Shown piece by piece: positions 1 to 6,960 of a stretch of DNA of 13,544 bases. A program made the translations under genes and the position numbers. A model generated the notes under the pieces. That model saw only the letters and a program-made list of their open reading frames with translations, had not been told where the DNA came from and did not search any database. Position 1 is the first letter of the stretch. The number at the start of each line of letters is the position of its first letter. This DNA comes from an uncultured Bacilli bacterium (lineage in GTDB: Bacteria; Bacillota_I; Bacilli_A; RF39; UBA660), in NCBI GenBank assembly GCA_944359595.1, contig CALVSV010000012.1, forward strand, positions 1-13,544, in the 5' to 3' direction.

Positions 1-81
1 TGCTCCTATTAATAGTGCGATAACAGCTATTACTGCGATAACTATAATTATTGTTTGTTTTTTGTTTTTCTTCTCTTCCAT
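1..81 (-). CDS. N-terminus of a membrane-anchored or exported protein (partial)
   Basis: The reverse strand opens with ATG at 81-79 and stays open for 27 codons to the window edge. The visible peptide has a lysine-rich start (MEEKKNKKQ) followed from residue 10 by an unbroken run of Ile, Val, Ala and Leu ending LLIGA. That is a classic positively charged n-region plus one hydrophobic segment, so the protein is either anchored by one N-terminal helix or carries a signal peptide. No lipobox cysteine is visible, but the sequence stops where one could occur. A strong Shine-Dalgarno AAAGGAG (96-90) sits 8 bases before the ATG. The gene lies behind a structured leader with its own promoter, so it is probably regulated separately from the CvpA gene upstream. 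The function cannot be told from 27 residues. Confidence 0.75.
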   Translation of the reverse strand, partial: MEEKKNKKQTIIIVIAVIAVIALLIGA

Positions 82-190
82 TATTAAAACTCCTTTACTA
101 TTTATAAAACAAGTAAAGGTTTTTATATAGTTCAACCCCCCCGAACATATGTTTGTGTCCGGGAGGGCTTGTTTTATATTTTTCTTCTAC
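82..190 (-). promoter_or_regulatory. Structured leader with riboswitch-like alternative pairings
   Basis: This leader precedes the partial gene at 1-81 and shows three perfect or near-perfect pairings. P1 is an 11-bp perfect inverted repeat, 103-113 with 168-178. Inside it, P2 pairs 136-143 with 160-167 (8 bp, GC-rich, one G-U wobble in the minus-strand RNA), leaving about 22 unpaired bases on its 3' side. A third, competing hairpin pairs 112-119 with 92-99 (8 bp perfect) and buries most of the Shine-Dalgarno AAAGGAG at 90-96. The 3' strand of P1 forms the loop of that SD hairpin, so the two states should exclude each other: P1 formed leaves the SD free, P1 open hides it. This is the layout of a translational riboswitch or RNA thermosensor. 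I do not recognise a known aptamer consensus. P2 is not followed by a U-run in this direction, which argues against a plain terminator. Confidence 0.45.
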
Positions 191-196
191 ATTTTT

Positions 197-225
197 ATTC
201 TATCATTATTTTTTATTTTAGTAAA
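197..225 (-). promoter_or_regulatory. Putative sigma-A promoter for the structured leader
   Basis: On the reverse strand, TTTACT (225-220) and TAGAAT (202-197) are separated by exactly 17 bases. Transcription would start near 190, just before the P1 stem. The -35 lies inside the 3' end of the CvpA gene. In such AT-rich DNA promoter matches are easy to find, so support comes mainly from the fit with the leader. Confidence 0.4.
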
Positions 226-905
226 TCATCTACATCACAATTTTTTAATTTGCCGCTATCAATAAGTTCTTTTACAGTTTCTTTACTTACTATATTATTA
301 TCTAGTATTACTTTTAATGTTTCTCTATTGTATGTTTCTACACTATCATATTCACCATTTAATTCATATAATTCATTAAATACATCTATTGTTTTACCAA
401 CTGAATTAGAAAGTAATGGTGTGTTATTTATCATCATTTCAGATATTTTACTATCTTTCATAAAATTTAATTGTAACATTGGTAAACATAATACATATAC
501 TATAATAAATAAATATATGTACATTTCTAAAGCACCAGCAATCACTCCAAATATTTTAGACGGTATTTCTAATACTACTGTTGCTTTTAATGCTTTTTCT
601 ATAGTATTACCAATGAATGATATTAATCTTGTTATTATTAACATTATACTAAATATTATAAAGAACGCTATTACTTGATATAACAATATATTTATTACAT
701 AAGCACCCTTTAATTCTCCACCAAAATCAAAAAATGGTAGTATCTTATAAAATAGATCTGCTAAAGGATTTTTAAATATTACTGCTACTATTATAGCTAT
801 TAGTAAAGATAAAAATGATGAAATAGTTTTAACTGCGCCTCTTTTAAATCCTAATACTGCACCTAAAACTAATAATAATATTAAAATAATATCAACTATA
901 TTCAT
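213..905 (-). CDS. CvpA family integral membrane protein
   Basis: This 230-residue protein opens with the pattern typical of the CvpA/colicin V production family: an N-terminal helix containing VDIILILLLVLG, then GFKRGAVK and a second helix. Four hydrophobic segments are visible, at about residues 3-22, 29-46, 68-98 and 113-143, followed by a soluble tail of about 85 residues rich in Glu, Asp and Asn. Family length is normally 160-230 residues, so it looks complete. The family's biochemical role in Bacilli is not settled. The ATG at 905 is preceded by AAAGGA (922-917), a somewhat long spacing of 11 bases. Genes on both sides run in the same direction, but terminator-like pairing and a promoter candidate just upstream suggest it is its own unit. 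The family call is firm; the role is unknown. Confidence 0.85.
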   Translation of the reverse strand: MNIVDIILILLLVLGAVLGFKRGAVKTISSFLSLLIAIIVAVIFKNPLADLFYKILPFFDFGGELKGAYVINILLYQVIAFFIIFSIMLIITRLISFIGNTIEKALKATVVLEIPSKIFGVIAGALEMYIYLFIIVYVLCLPMLQLNFMKDSKISEMMINNTPLLSNSVGKTIDVFNELYELNGEYDSVETYNRETLKVILDNNIVSKETVKELIDSGKLKNCDVDDLLK

Positions 906-938
906 TATATAATCATTCCTTTCATTGTTTATACTTAA

Positions 939-967
939 ATTATATAATAAAAATAGATAAAAATAAA
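939..967 (-). promoter_or_regulatory. Putative promoter for the CvpA gene
   Basis: A perfect TATAAT lies at 944-939 on the reverse strand, with TTTATT (967-962, a weak -35) 17 bases upstream. Transcription would begin about 25-30 bases before the CvpA ATG. The -35 falls within the AU-rich hairpin that may end the amidoligase transcript. Confidence 0.4.
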
Positions 968-989
968 TAAGTTTTTATAATATTTATTT
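950..989 (-). terminator. AU-only hairpin after the amidoligase pair
   Basis: On the reverse strand, 981-989 pairs perfectly with 961-969 (9 bp, loop 970-980), followed by a U-rich stretch. The stem has no G-C pairs, so its strength as a terminator is doubtful. The TAA stop at 986-984 lies inside the stem. Confidence 0.35.
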
Positions 990-1877
990 ATATATATATT
1001 GTTTGATATTAATATTGTGTATTCTACTCATTTTTAAATCATCTTTATTATATAATTTTAATACTTGTTTTAGAAAATATAATTTATCTAGTTTATCATC
1101 AAATAATATATTACTTAATTCTTTTGCATCTTCAATATAATCATTACTTTTATTTTTAAGTCTATTTTCTATTAATTCATTATCATATTTATTAGATATT
1201 GCATATTCAAATAATTTATATATAAAATATAAATTATTTTGGGTTATATATGGATTAAGTGATTGAAATAAATATCTTATTTCAATAGTATCATATGGTG
1301 TAAATCTTACTCCATATCTTTTTGAATTATAATAATTTTTTATTTCGTCTATAGAATTTCTTTGTGTATTACTTTTAATACTATTTGAGTGTATATCTAT
1401 ATTTTTTCTTAAATATGATAATTCTGCACTTCCAAATTTATATATTATGTGTTCATATGCACTAATTAATTTTAATAAATTATTATAGTATGTAAAATTA
1501 TTTTTTAGTATGTCTAATGAAAAATGATAATGATTGCCACAACGTAAATTTACACAAGATTTATTATTTATTAAAAACATATATATATCATTTAATATGT
1601 TTGATGTATCATTATTTGTATATAATATTGGTGTTGATATTTCTATTGGTTTATAACTTTGTTCAAAGTCGTAATGGCTAGCATCAATACTAATATTATA
1701 TTTACTATAATCTTTAATATCGTTATCATTACAATTATATTTATTAGTAAATTTATTTATTAATTTACTAGATGTAGGAGAAATAAATTCTATTTCTGTA
1801 CCAAACTTAAAATTATATTTAAAATCTAGATTATCTCTATATTTAAATGATGTTTTTAATATTTTATTAGTATTCAT
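984..1877 (-). CDS. Putative amidoligase (COOH-NH2 ligase family), copy 1
   Basis: This 297-residue protein has the landmarks of the putative amidoligase family, distant relatives of glutamine synthetase thought to join a carboxyl to an amine using ATP. FGTEIEF (residues 25-31) supplies acidic residues expected at the metal/ATP site. NHYHF (115-119) gives an HxH motif. RFTPYDTIEIR (191-201) and SLNPYITQN (206-214) match the family's conserved C-terminal block. No signal peptide or membrane segment is seen. The start codon overlaps the stop of the upstream paralogue by one base (TAATG at 1879-1875), so the two are probably translationally coupled. It differs from copy 2 most between residues 40 and 110 and lacks the GTLNP glycine (QSLNP instead). 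Base composition is extremely AT-rich. The family is inferred from motifs; the substrate is unknown. Confidence 0.7.
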   Translation of the reverse strand: MNTNKILKTSFKYRDNLDFKYNFKFGTEIEFISPTSSKLINKFTNKYNCNDNDIKDYSKYNISIDASHYDFEQSYKPIEISTPILYTNNDTSNILNDIYMFLINNKSCVNLRCGNHYHFSLDILKNNFTYYNNLLKLISAYEHIIYKFGSAELSYLRKNIDIHSNSIKSNTQRNSIDEIKNYYNSKRYGVRFTPYDTIEIRYLFQSLNPYITQNNLYFIYKLFEYAISNKYDNELIENRLKNKSNDYIEDAKELSNILFDDKLDKLYFLKQVLKLYNKDDLKMSRIHNINIKQYIYK

Positions 1878-2818
1878 TATATTATTTTACAATAACTATA
1901 ATCTTTATTATTATATAATTTTAATGTTTGTTTTAGAAAATAGATTTTATCTTTAGTATCTTGATATAACATATCACATAAATTAAATACATCATCAATA
2001 TTAATGTTGTCATATTCTTCTATTATTGTTTTTCTATTTATTATATTATTAAATTTATTATTAATTAGTTCTTCATTATATCTATTACTTTTAATATATT
2101 CAAATATTTTATAAAAGAATAATATATAGTTTTGATTTATATATGGATTTAATGTACCCATTGGTGTTCTTATTTCAATTGTATTAAATTTACTAAATCT
2201 TATTGCTTTACTTTTTTCATTATATTTATCTTTTAAATATTTTATATTTCTTTTATTTTTATCTTTTAGTGTAATGTAATAATCTTTACCAATTTCATTA
2301 CAGTATCTAGTAATACAATTTCTTAAAAAAGATAATTCACCACAACTAAATTTATAGATTATTGGCTCATATACAGAAAAAAATTTTAAAAATCTCTCAT
2401 AATATATATATTTATTTCTTAATATATTTATATCGTAATGAATATGATTAGAACATGATAAATTGATTTTTGCATCTTTTTGTAAATATTCAAAAAGAGT
2501 TTTAAGTTCTAATAGATTACATTGATTTGAATTTAATATGTCAGAAGATAATTCCATGCCATCTGATGATAATTCACCATTATAACAATGTATTTCTTCT
2601 TCTAATATCCAGTTACTAAAATTGTTTTCTATATAGTTGTTTAATATATCTACACTTTTAGTAGGATATATAAATTCTATTTCTGTACCAAATTTTTGAG
2701 TTTTATCAATATCTAATTTTTTTCTAAATTCAAAATTAGTATTTAATGTAAAATTAAGTATATTATGTTGTTTTTCTTTATTTAAATTACTTAATTTTAT
2801 TTGTTTATATATATTCAT
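1877..2818 (-). CDS. Putative amidoligase (COOH-NH2 ligase family), copy 2
   Basis: This 313-residue paralogue is first in the two-gene operon. It shares with copy 1 FGTEIEF (43-49), NHIHY (124-128), ELSFLRN (161-167), RFSKFNTIEIR (207-217), TLNPYINQN (222-230) and a C-terminal block near IYFLKQTLKLYN. It retains the GTLNP form expected in the family. I chose the ATG at 2818 because AAAGGGAG precedes it by 9 bases. The frame runs on upstream to a TTG at 2872, but that TTG is part of the -35 box of a very good promoter, so it would lie before the transcription start. No partner gene for a known amidoligase pathway is adjacent (no radical SAM enzyme, peptidase or short precursor). It could modify a peptide, cell-wall stem or small molecule. 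Family call moderately sure, substrate unknown. Confidence 0.7.
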   Translation of the reverse strand: MNIYKQIKLSNLNKEKQHNILNFTLNTNFEFRKKLDIDKTQKFGTEIEFIYPTKSVDILNNYIENNFSNWILEEEIHCYNGELSSDGMELSSDILNSNQCNLLELKTLFEYLQKDAKINLSCSNHIHYDINILRNKYIYYERFLKFFSVYEPIIYKFSCGELSFLRNCITRYCNEIGKDYYITLKDKNKRNIKYLKDKYNEKSKAIRFSKFNTIEIRTPMGTLNPYINQNYILFFYKIFEYIKSNRYNEELINNKFNNIINRKTIIEEYDNINIDDVFNLCDMLYQDTKDKIYFLKQTLKLYNNKDYSYCKII

Positions 2819-2843
2819 GATACAAGGCTCCCTTTTGTCGGAT

Positions 2844-2872
2844 ATTATAACATAAACTACAGTTAAAATCAA
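2844..2872 (-). promoter_or_regulatory. Promoter of the amidoligase operon (extended -10)
   Basis: On the reverse strand, TTGATT (2872-2867) and a perfect TATAAT (2849-2844) are spaced by 17 bases, with TG one base before the -10 (TGTTATAAT). Transcription should start near 2837. It lies back to back with the rnhC promoter. AAACA-N6-TGTTT (2871-2886) sits between and partly over the two -35 boxes and could be a shared operator, though in T-rich DNA it may be chance. Confidence 0.65.
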
Positions 2873-2883
2873 ACATTTTTTTG

Positions 2884-2913
2884 TTTACAAATATATAAGT
2901 TTTATGTTAAAAT
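2884..2913 (+). promoter_or_regulatory. Promoter of rnhC
   Basis: TTTACA (2884-2889) and TAAAAT (2908-2913) are spaced by 18 bases, with TG at 2905-2906 giving an extended -10. The predicted start leaves a short leader ending in the strong Shine-Dalgarno GGAGGAG (2923-2929). Confidence 0.6.
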
Positions 2914-2934
2914 ACATTTATTGGAGGAGTTATA

Positions 2935-3972
2935 ATGAAAAAAGTTAGAACTGAAGTATTAGATATTAAAAATGAAGAACTATTAAAGAAAATAGTAGAT
3001 TATTATACACCAAAAAGAAGAATTAAAACACCACCATATGCAATATTACAAGCAGATGAAGAAGATACAGTAATTACTATATATAAATCTGGTAAAGTTG
3101 TATTTCAAGGAATTAGTGCGGATGTGGACGCTAATATGTGGAGAATGATTACTGGTGAGAAGAAGAAGAGTAGTTTTGTTGAAGAGACTGATGAATTGTG
3201 TCCAGAATGTGGTGGAAAACTAATTGTAAGAGAAGGAAAATACGGTAAATTTACAGGATGTTCTAATTATCCAAAGTGTACATATGTTAAGAAAAAGAAA
3301 GTTATGGGTAAAAAAGAAGATACAAGAGATTATTATAATATTACATCTATTGGCAGCGATGAAGTTGGTACTGGTGATTTTTTTGGACCAATTGTTGTAT
3401 GTGCAAGTTATGTAAAAGATACAGATATTAAATTTTTAGAGGACCTTCATATTCGTGATACAAAAAAAATGAGTGATGAAACTATACTAAAAGTTACTCC
3501 TCAAGTTATGGAAAAAATAGATTATGAAATATATTTAATGAATAATATTGAATTTAATGAAATGACTGATAAAGGATACAATATGAACGCTATAAAAGCT
3601 ATAATGCATAATAAAGTATTATTTAAATTATCTAATAGACATAATGATTGTAAATATATTATATTAGACCAATTTGCTAGTCCTAAAAATTATTATAATT
3701 ATATTAAAGATGAAGAAAATGTAGTGAATAATATTGTATTTATGACAAAAGCAGAAGATAAAAACATGGCTGTTGCTTGCGCTGCTTTAATAAGTCGTTA
3801 TACGTTTCTAACATATTTAGATAAACTTGGAGAAAAATATGATATGTTCTTTTTAAAGGGTGCATCTGACTTAGTAGATGAATTTGCTAAAGAGTTTGTA
3901 AAAAAATATGGTTTTGATGAATTAAAAAATGTAGCTAAAATGAATTTTAAAAATGTTGATAAAATAAAATAA
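2935..3972 (+). CDS. rnhC: Ribonuclease HIII with inserted topoisomerase-type zinc ribbon
   Basis: Cuts the RNA strand of RNA/DNA hybrids in the cytoplasm, a role in primer and R-loop removal in Bacilli. The order is: N-terminal substrate-binding domain of RNase HIII (about residues 1-78, with PPYAILQA and ITIYKSGKVVFQG); a C4 zinc ribbon like the C-terminal fingers of topoisomerase I (C89, C92, C109, C115, with KYGKFTGCSNYPKC); and the catalytic domain starting IGSDEVGTGDFFGP (139-152). Probable catalytic acids are D142, E143, D245 (ILDQF) and E274 (KAEDKN). At 345 residues it is about 30-40 longer than usual, and the extra length matches the finger. The ATG at 2935 follows GGAGGAG by 5 bases. 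It is a single-gene unit with its own promoter and terminator. The RNase HIII call is very sure; a DNA/RNA-binding role for the finger is inference. Confidence 0.95.
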   Translation: MKKVRTEVLDIKNEELLKKIVDYYTPKRRIKTPPYAILQADEEDTVITIYKSGKVVFQGISADVDANMWRMITGEKKKSSFVEETDELCPECGGKLIVREGKYGKFTGCSNYPKCTYVKKKKVMGKKEDTRDYYNITSIGSDEVGTGDFFGPIVVCASYVKDTDIKFLEDLHIRDTKKMSDETILKVTPQVMEKIDYEIYLMNNIEFNEMTDKGYNMNAIKAIMHNKVLFKLSNRHNDCKYIILDQFASPKNYYNYIKDEENVVNNIVFMTKAEDKNMAVACAALISRYTFLTYLDKLGEKYDMFFLKGASDLVDEFAKEFVKKYGFDELKNVAKMNFKNVDKIK

Positions 3973-4003
3973 TCACCACTATAAATCGCATAGTGGTGAT
4001 TTT
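3971..4003 (+). terminator. Terminator-like hairpin after rnhC
   Basis: A 12-bp perfect stem, 3971-3982 with 3990-4001, loop of 7, followed by a short T-run. The stem begins inside the rnhC stop codon (3970-3972). In the opposite direction it is also followed by T-rich sequence, so it could stop leftward transcripts too. From 4004 to 4191 I see no gene, only AT-rich DNA. Confidence 0.7.
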
Positions 4004-4191
4004 AAAGTTGTTCGGAGTGAGAATTTTATTATATATTGACTATATCAATATTTTGTTAATCATTAAAATTTGTTTTGTAAGGTTTTAAGTATTTATTATT
4101 AGTTTTTCTTTTTAGTATTTATCATATACCACTTCCTTTCTTGTAATTTAATTATATAAAAGGAATATGGGATAAATATGTGAAAAGTTAA

Positions 4192-4716
4192 TTAAATTAT
4201 GTTTTCTTTAATATATTTAAATAAAGATATATGAAAAGTATCTTTATGAAAAGCTAAAGACTTATCATCTGACTTAGTTAATTTAATTAATTTTGATATT
4301 GAAATATATTTTAGTTGTGATAATTCATCTTTTTGAATAGTATATTCATCTATATCAGTATTTGTTCTAACGATATAAATATAACTAAACTTTCTATTTT
4401 TTGGATCATCTTTTTTATATATACCAATAAAATTTAGATCATCTTTACATACTTTTAAACCAATTTCTTCTTTTAACTCTCTAATAGCCGTACTGTATAC
4501 TTTTTCGCTACCAACAACATGTCCTGCACATAATGCCCATTTGTTTGGATAATATTTTCTAGTATTACTTCTTTTTTGAAGTAATACTTCTCCCTTTTTA
4601 TTTATAACAATAATTAAAACTTCTCTATGCCATAACCCCTTTATATGAACTATATCTCTATCAACAAGCTGATTGATATATTCATTATGTTCATTATACA
4701 CTCTTAATAGTTCCAT
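4192..4716 (-). CDS. Nudix hydrolase, isopentenyl-diphosphate-isomerase-like subgroup
   Basis: The 174-residue protein has a complete Nudix box at residues 65-87 (GHVVGSE, then RELKEEIGL), the Mg-binding signature for hydrolysing nucleoside-diphosphate-linked compounds. The N-terminus (ELLRVYNEHNEYINQL, then WHREV and LLQKRS) is that of the subgroup containing IPP isomerase type 1 and YfcD-like enzymes. The true substrate cannot be told. I take the ATG at 4716: it is preceded by GAGGTG and starts the protein where the family starts. An alternative ATG at 4770 overlaps the permease stop (ATGA) and would add 18 residues that do not look like the family. It is last in the operon after the ABC permease, with a 50-base gap and no terminator, so it is probably cotranscribed; a functional link to the exporter is not evident. 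Confidence 0.88.
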   Translation of the reverse strand: MELLRVYNEHNEYINQLVDRDIVHIKGLWHREVLIIVINKKGEVLLQKRSNTRKYYPNKWALCAGHVVGSEKVYSTAIRELKEEIGLKVCKDDLNFIGIYKKDDPKNRKFSYIYIVRTNTDIDEYTIQKDELSQLKYISISKLIKLTKSDDKSLAFHKDTFHISLFKYIKENII

Positions 4717-4766
4717 ATCACACCTCGCGTATCTTAAATATATAGTAACACAAATTTTATTTATTG

Positions 4767-6071
4767 TCATTTATTTTTAAGAGCTTTACCTATTTTTTTC
4801 CATACATCTTTAGATGAATAATTTAATATTCCTTCTTTATATACTTTTATTCCATATTTAATTAATAAATAATTAGTTAATATAAGTACTAATATTGATA
4901 TTATTACATCATAAATATTTATTTGTCCCATCATAAGTAATGCAGGAGATAATACACCACTTATAAACGGAATATAACTAGCTATTCTAATAAGAATAGA
5001 ACCATCAAACATTGGTGACATAATCGCTAAATAATAGCCTACAACTGATATTATAGCAAGTGGTGCTTGTATTTGACTATAATCTTCTATATTAGTAGTC
5101 ATAGATGCAAGTATACCAGCAACTAATGAATAAGTTAAGAACGTAAGTAACATTAATACTATAGTAAGTGGTAATATAAAATATAATTTATCCATAATAC
5201 CTGTCTTAGTTAATGTATCAATAATCATTGAAAAATCAAGAATACTATTAGTTGCTTCACTACCTATATTATTTCTAATAATTAATCCTATACCAAAAGC
5301 TATACCTAAAATAAGACTTTGTATTATTACAAATAAATTACCACTTATTATTTTTGATGCAAAATGAACTTTTGGACTAACATTAGATATGATTATTTCC
5401 ATTCCCTTTGTAGTTTTTTCATCATTTATTTCAGCACCAATCATTTGTACTAACAATATAGATAGCATAAATATAGGCAATATTAATATTGGAAATATAG
5501 TACCCATAATAAGTTCTAAATTTTCATCTACACTTTTATCATCATTTATAACTTCTCTAGATATTTCTATATTAGAATTAATATTATTATAATCTTCTAT
5601 ATTTATACCACTTCTATATAAACTTACTACTTTCTTAGTATCATTTAATGAACTAGTTATTATTTGATAAAATACATTATTTATTTTATCAAGTGATATT
5701 ACTTCTGCTTTAATAGTATTACCATTATCAATAATATTTATTAATATATCATCTTCATCAATATTTTTCTTTATATCTTTTTTATTATCATTACTAAAAC
5801 TTATTTTATACTTTGTATCATTATTTAATATTTCCATATTATTATTAAAGCTTGAACTAAATGTATCATACACATTAGTATCACTAATATCACTTATAAC
5901 AATAACATTTTTTTCATCATTAAAATCCCCACCAAATAAAGATATTACACTATCTATATTTATAAATAATATTATACCAACAAATAACAATATATTTATA
6001 ATTAAAAACCATTTACTTTTTATTTTCTTTTTTAAACTTTGACCAATTAAATAATAAAATTTATTCATCAT
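4767..6071 (-). CDS. ABC-2 type export permease (NatB/YhaP-like)
   Basis: This 434-residue membrane protein is the permease partner of the ATPase encoded just upstream. One helix near the N-terminus (about residues 20-42) is followed by a large outside loop of about 145 residues, then roughly six more helices between about 187 and 410. After the second helix comes the sequence GAEINDEKTTKGMEIIISNVSP, which matches the conserved stretch of ABC-2 permeases of the NatB and drug-export type. NatB relatives are linked to sodium efflux, but others export antibiotics or lipids, so the substrate is open. I prefer ATG 6071, 5 bases after AGGTGA (6082-6077). The in-frame GTG at 6080 overlaps that Shine-Dalgarno and is unlikely. 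It overlaps the ATPase gene by 11 bases, so the pair is translationally coupled. Its stop is the only TGA in the window. Confidence 0.85.
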   Translation of the reverse strand: MMNKFYYLIGQSLKKKIKSKWFLIINILLFVGIILFINIDSVISLFGGDFNDEKNVIVISDISDTNVYDTFSSSFNNNMEILNNDTKYKISFSNDNKKDIKKNIDEDDILINIIDNGNTIKAEVISLDKINNVFYQIITSSLNDTKKVVSLYRSGINIEDYNNINSNIEISREVINDDKSVDENLELIMGTIFPILILPIFMLSILLVQMIGAEINDEKTTKGMEIIISNVSPKVHFASKIISGNLFVIIQSLILGIAFGIGLIIRNNIGSEATNSILDFSMIIDTLTKTGIMDKLYFILPLTIVLMLLTFLTYSLVAGILASMTTNIEDYSQIQAPLAIISVVGYYLAIMSPMFDGSILIRIASYIPFISGVLSPALLMMGQINIYDVIISILVLILTNYLLIKYGIKVYKEGILNYSSKDVWKKIGKALKNK

Positions 6072-6960
6072 ATTTATCACCTACTATTGACACAAATATT
6101 TCGTTTAATGAAGGAAGTTCTACAACAAACTTAGTAATATCATCAACTGTTTTAATATAATCAAATACTTTTTTTACAACACTATCATCTTTAATAGTAA
6201 TTATATATTCAATCTTAGTCTCTTCTACATCAATAACCCCTTTAATCTTTTTAATTTTGTCTACATCAATACTTCCAATAACTTTAATTTTCTTTTTCTT
6301 ATAATCTTCTTTAATCTTTTTTAAATTACCCTCTAATACTGATTTACCTTTAACTAATATAACAAGTTTTTCACAAAACAATTCTACGTGTTCCATTCTA
6401 TGAGATGAAAATATTATTGTAGTCCCCTTCCCTTTTAATTCAAGTATAACTTTTTTAAATAATTCTACATTAAGTGGGTCTAATCCTGAGAATGGTTCAT
6501 CAAGTATTAATAATTTAGGATCATTTATAATGGCAGATATAAATTGAATTTTTTGTTGATTACCTTTAGACAATTCTTTTATTTTTTTATTTTTATATTC
6601 ACTTATTTTAAATATATCTAAATAATAATCTAGTTTTTTTAATATATCTTTTTCACTCATCCCCTTTAATCTACCATAAAATACTATTTGATCAACTACA
6701 CTCATTTTAGTTAACAAGCTTCTTTCTTCAGTTAAAAATCCTATCTTATCAGTTTTACTATAATCTATTTTTTCTCCATCTAAAGTAATAGTACCATAAT
6801 AATCATCTATTAAATTTAAAATCATTCTAAAAGTAGTTGTTTTACCGGCACCATTAAGTCCTAGTAAACCAAATATTTCCCCATCATTAACTTCAAAACT
6901 TAAGTTGTCTACAGCTTTTAAATCTCCATAATATTTAGTTACGTTTTCTACTTTTAACAT
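6061..6960 (-). CDS. ABC transporter ATP-binding protein (NatA/YhaQ-like)
   Basis: A 299-residue ATPase that powers the adjacent ABC-2 permease on the inner face of the membrane. Visible motifs: Walker A GLNGAGKTT (34-42), FLTEERSLL in the Q-loop region (typical of the NatA/YhaQ branch), signature LSKGNQQK (130-137), Walker B LLILDEP with D154 and E155, D-loop SGLDP and the switch histidine H187 (SSHRMEH). The last 75 residues form the small C-terminal domain of this branch (DUF4162-like), ending in the usual PSLNEIFVSIVG. The ATG at 6960 follows GAGGTGA. The start lies 26 bases inside the preceding 195-codon gene and the end overlaps the permease, so the three are tightly coupled. All catalytic motifs are intact. 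The ATPase call is very sure; the transported substrate is not known. Confidence 0.95.
   Translation of the reverse strand: MLKVENVTKYYGDLKAVDNLSFEVNDGEIFGLLGLNGAGKTTTFRMILNLIDDYYGTITLDGEKIDYSKTDKIGFLTEERSLLTKMSVVDQIVFYGRLKGMSEKDILKKLDYYLDIFKISEYKNKKIKELSKGNQQKIQFISAIINDPKLLILDEPFSGLDPLNVELFKKVILELKGKGTTIIFSSHRMEHVELFCEKLVILVKGKSVLEGNLKKIKEDYKKKKIKVIGSIDVDKIKKIKGVIDVEETKIEYIITIKDDSVVKKVFDYIKTVDDITKFVVELPSLNEIFVSIVGDKYDE

Noticed and set aside
169..678. 169-codon + strand frame across the CvpA gene
   Set aside because: Antisense shadow of an AT-rich membrane gene; no Shine-Dalgarno or family pattern, while the minus frame has clear CvpA features.
4031..4055. Small hairpin TATTGA-CTATA-TCAATA downstream of rnhC
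   Set aside because: Six-bp AT-rich arms with no linked gene; expected by chance.
4099..4125. Tiny minus-strand ORF, eight codons (MINTKKKN), after an AAAGGA sequence
   Set aside because: Too short to support as a gene; AT-rich intergenic DNA gives such frames by chance, and nothing nearby suggests a leader peptide.
4144..4199. 11-bp perfect inverted repeat TAATTTAATTA / TAATTAAATTA around the end of the Nudix gene
   Set aside because: Only A and T, with a 34-base loop; not convincing as a terminator or binding site in this composition.
4767..4769. Use of TGA as Trp (Mycoplasma-type code)
   Set aside because: The only TGA stop is followed two codons later by TAA, so it does not decide alone; but Trp is read from TGG in many genes here and no gene is interrupted by TGA, favouring the standard code.
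4717..4770. ATG at 4770 as Nudix start, overlapping the permease stop (ATGA)
   Set aside because: The overlap is attractive, but the added 18 residues do not fit the family start and ATG 4716 has a better Shine-Dalgarno.
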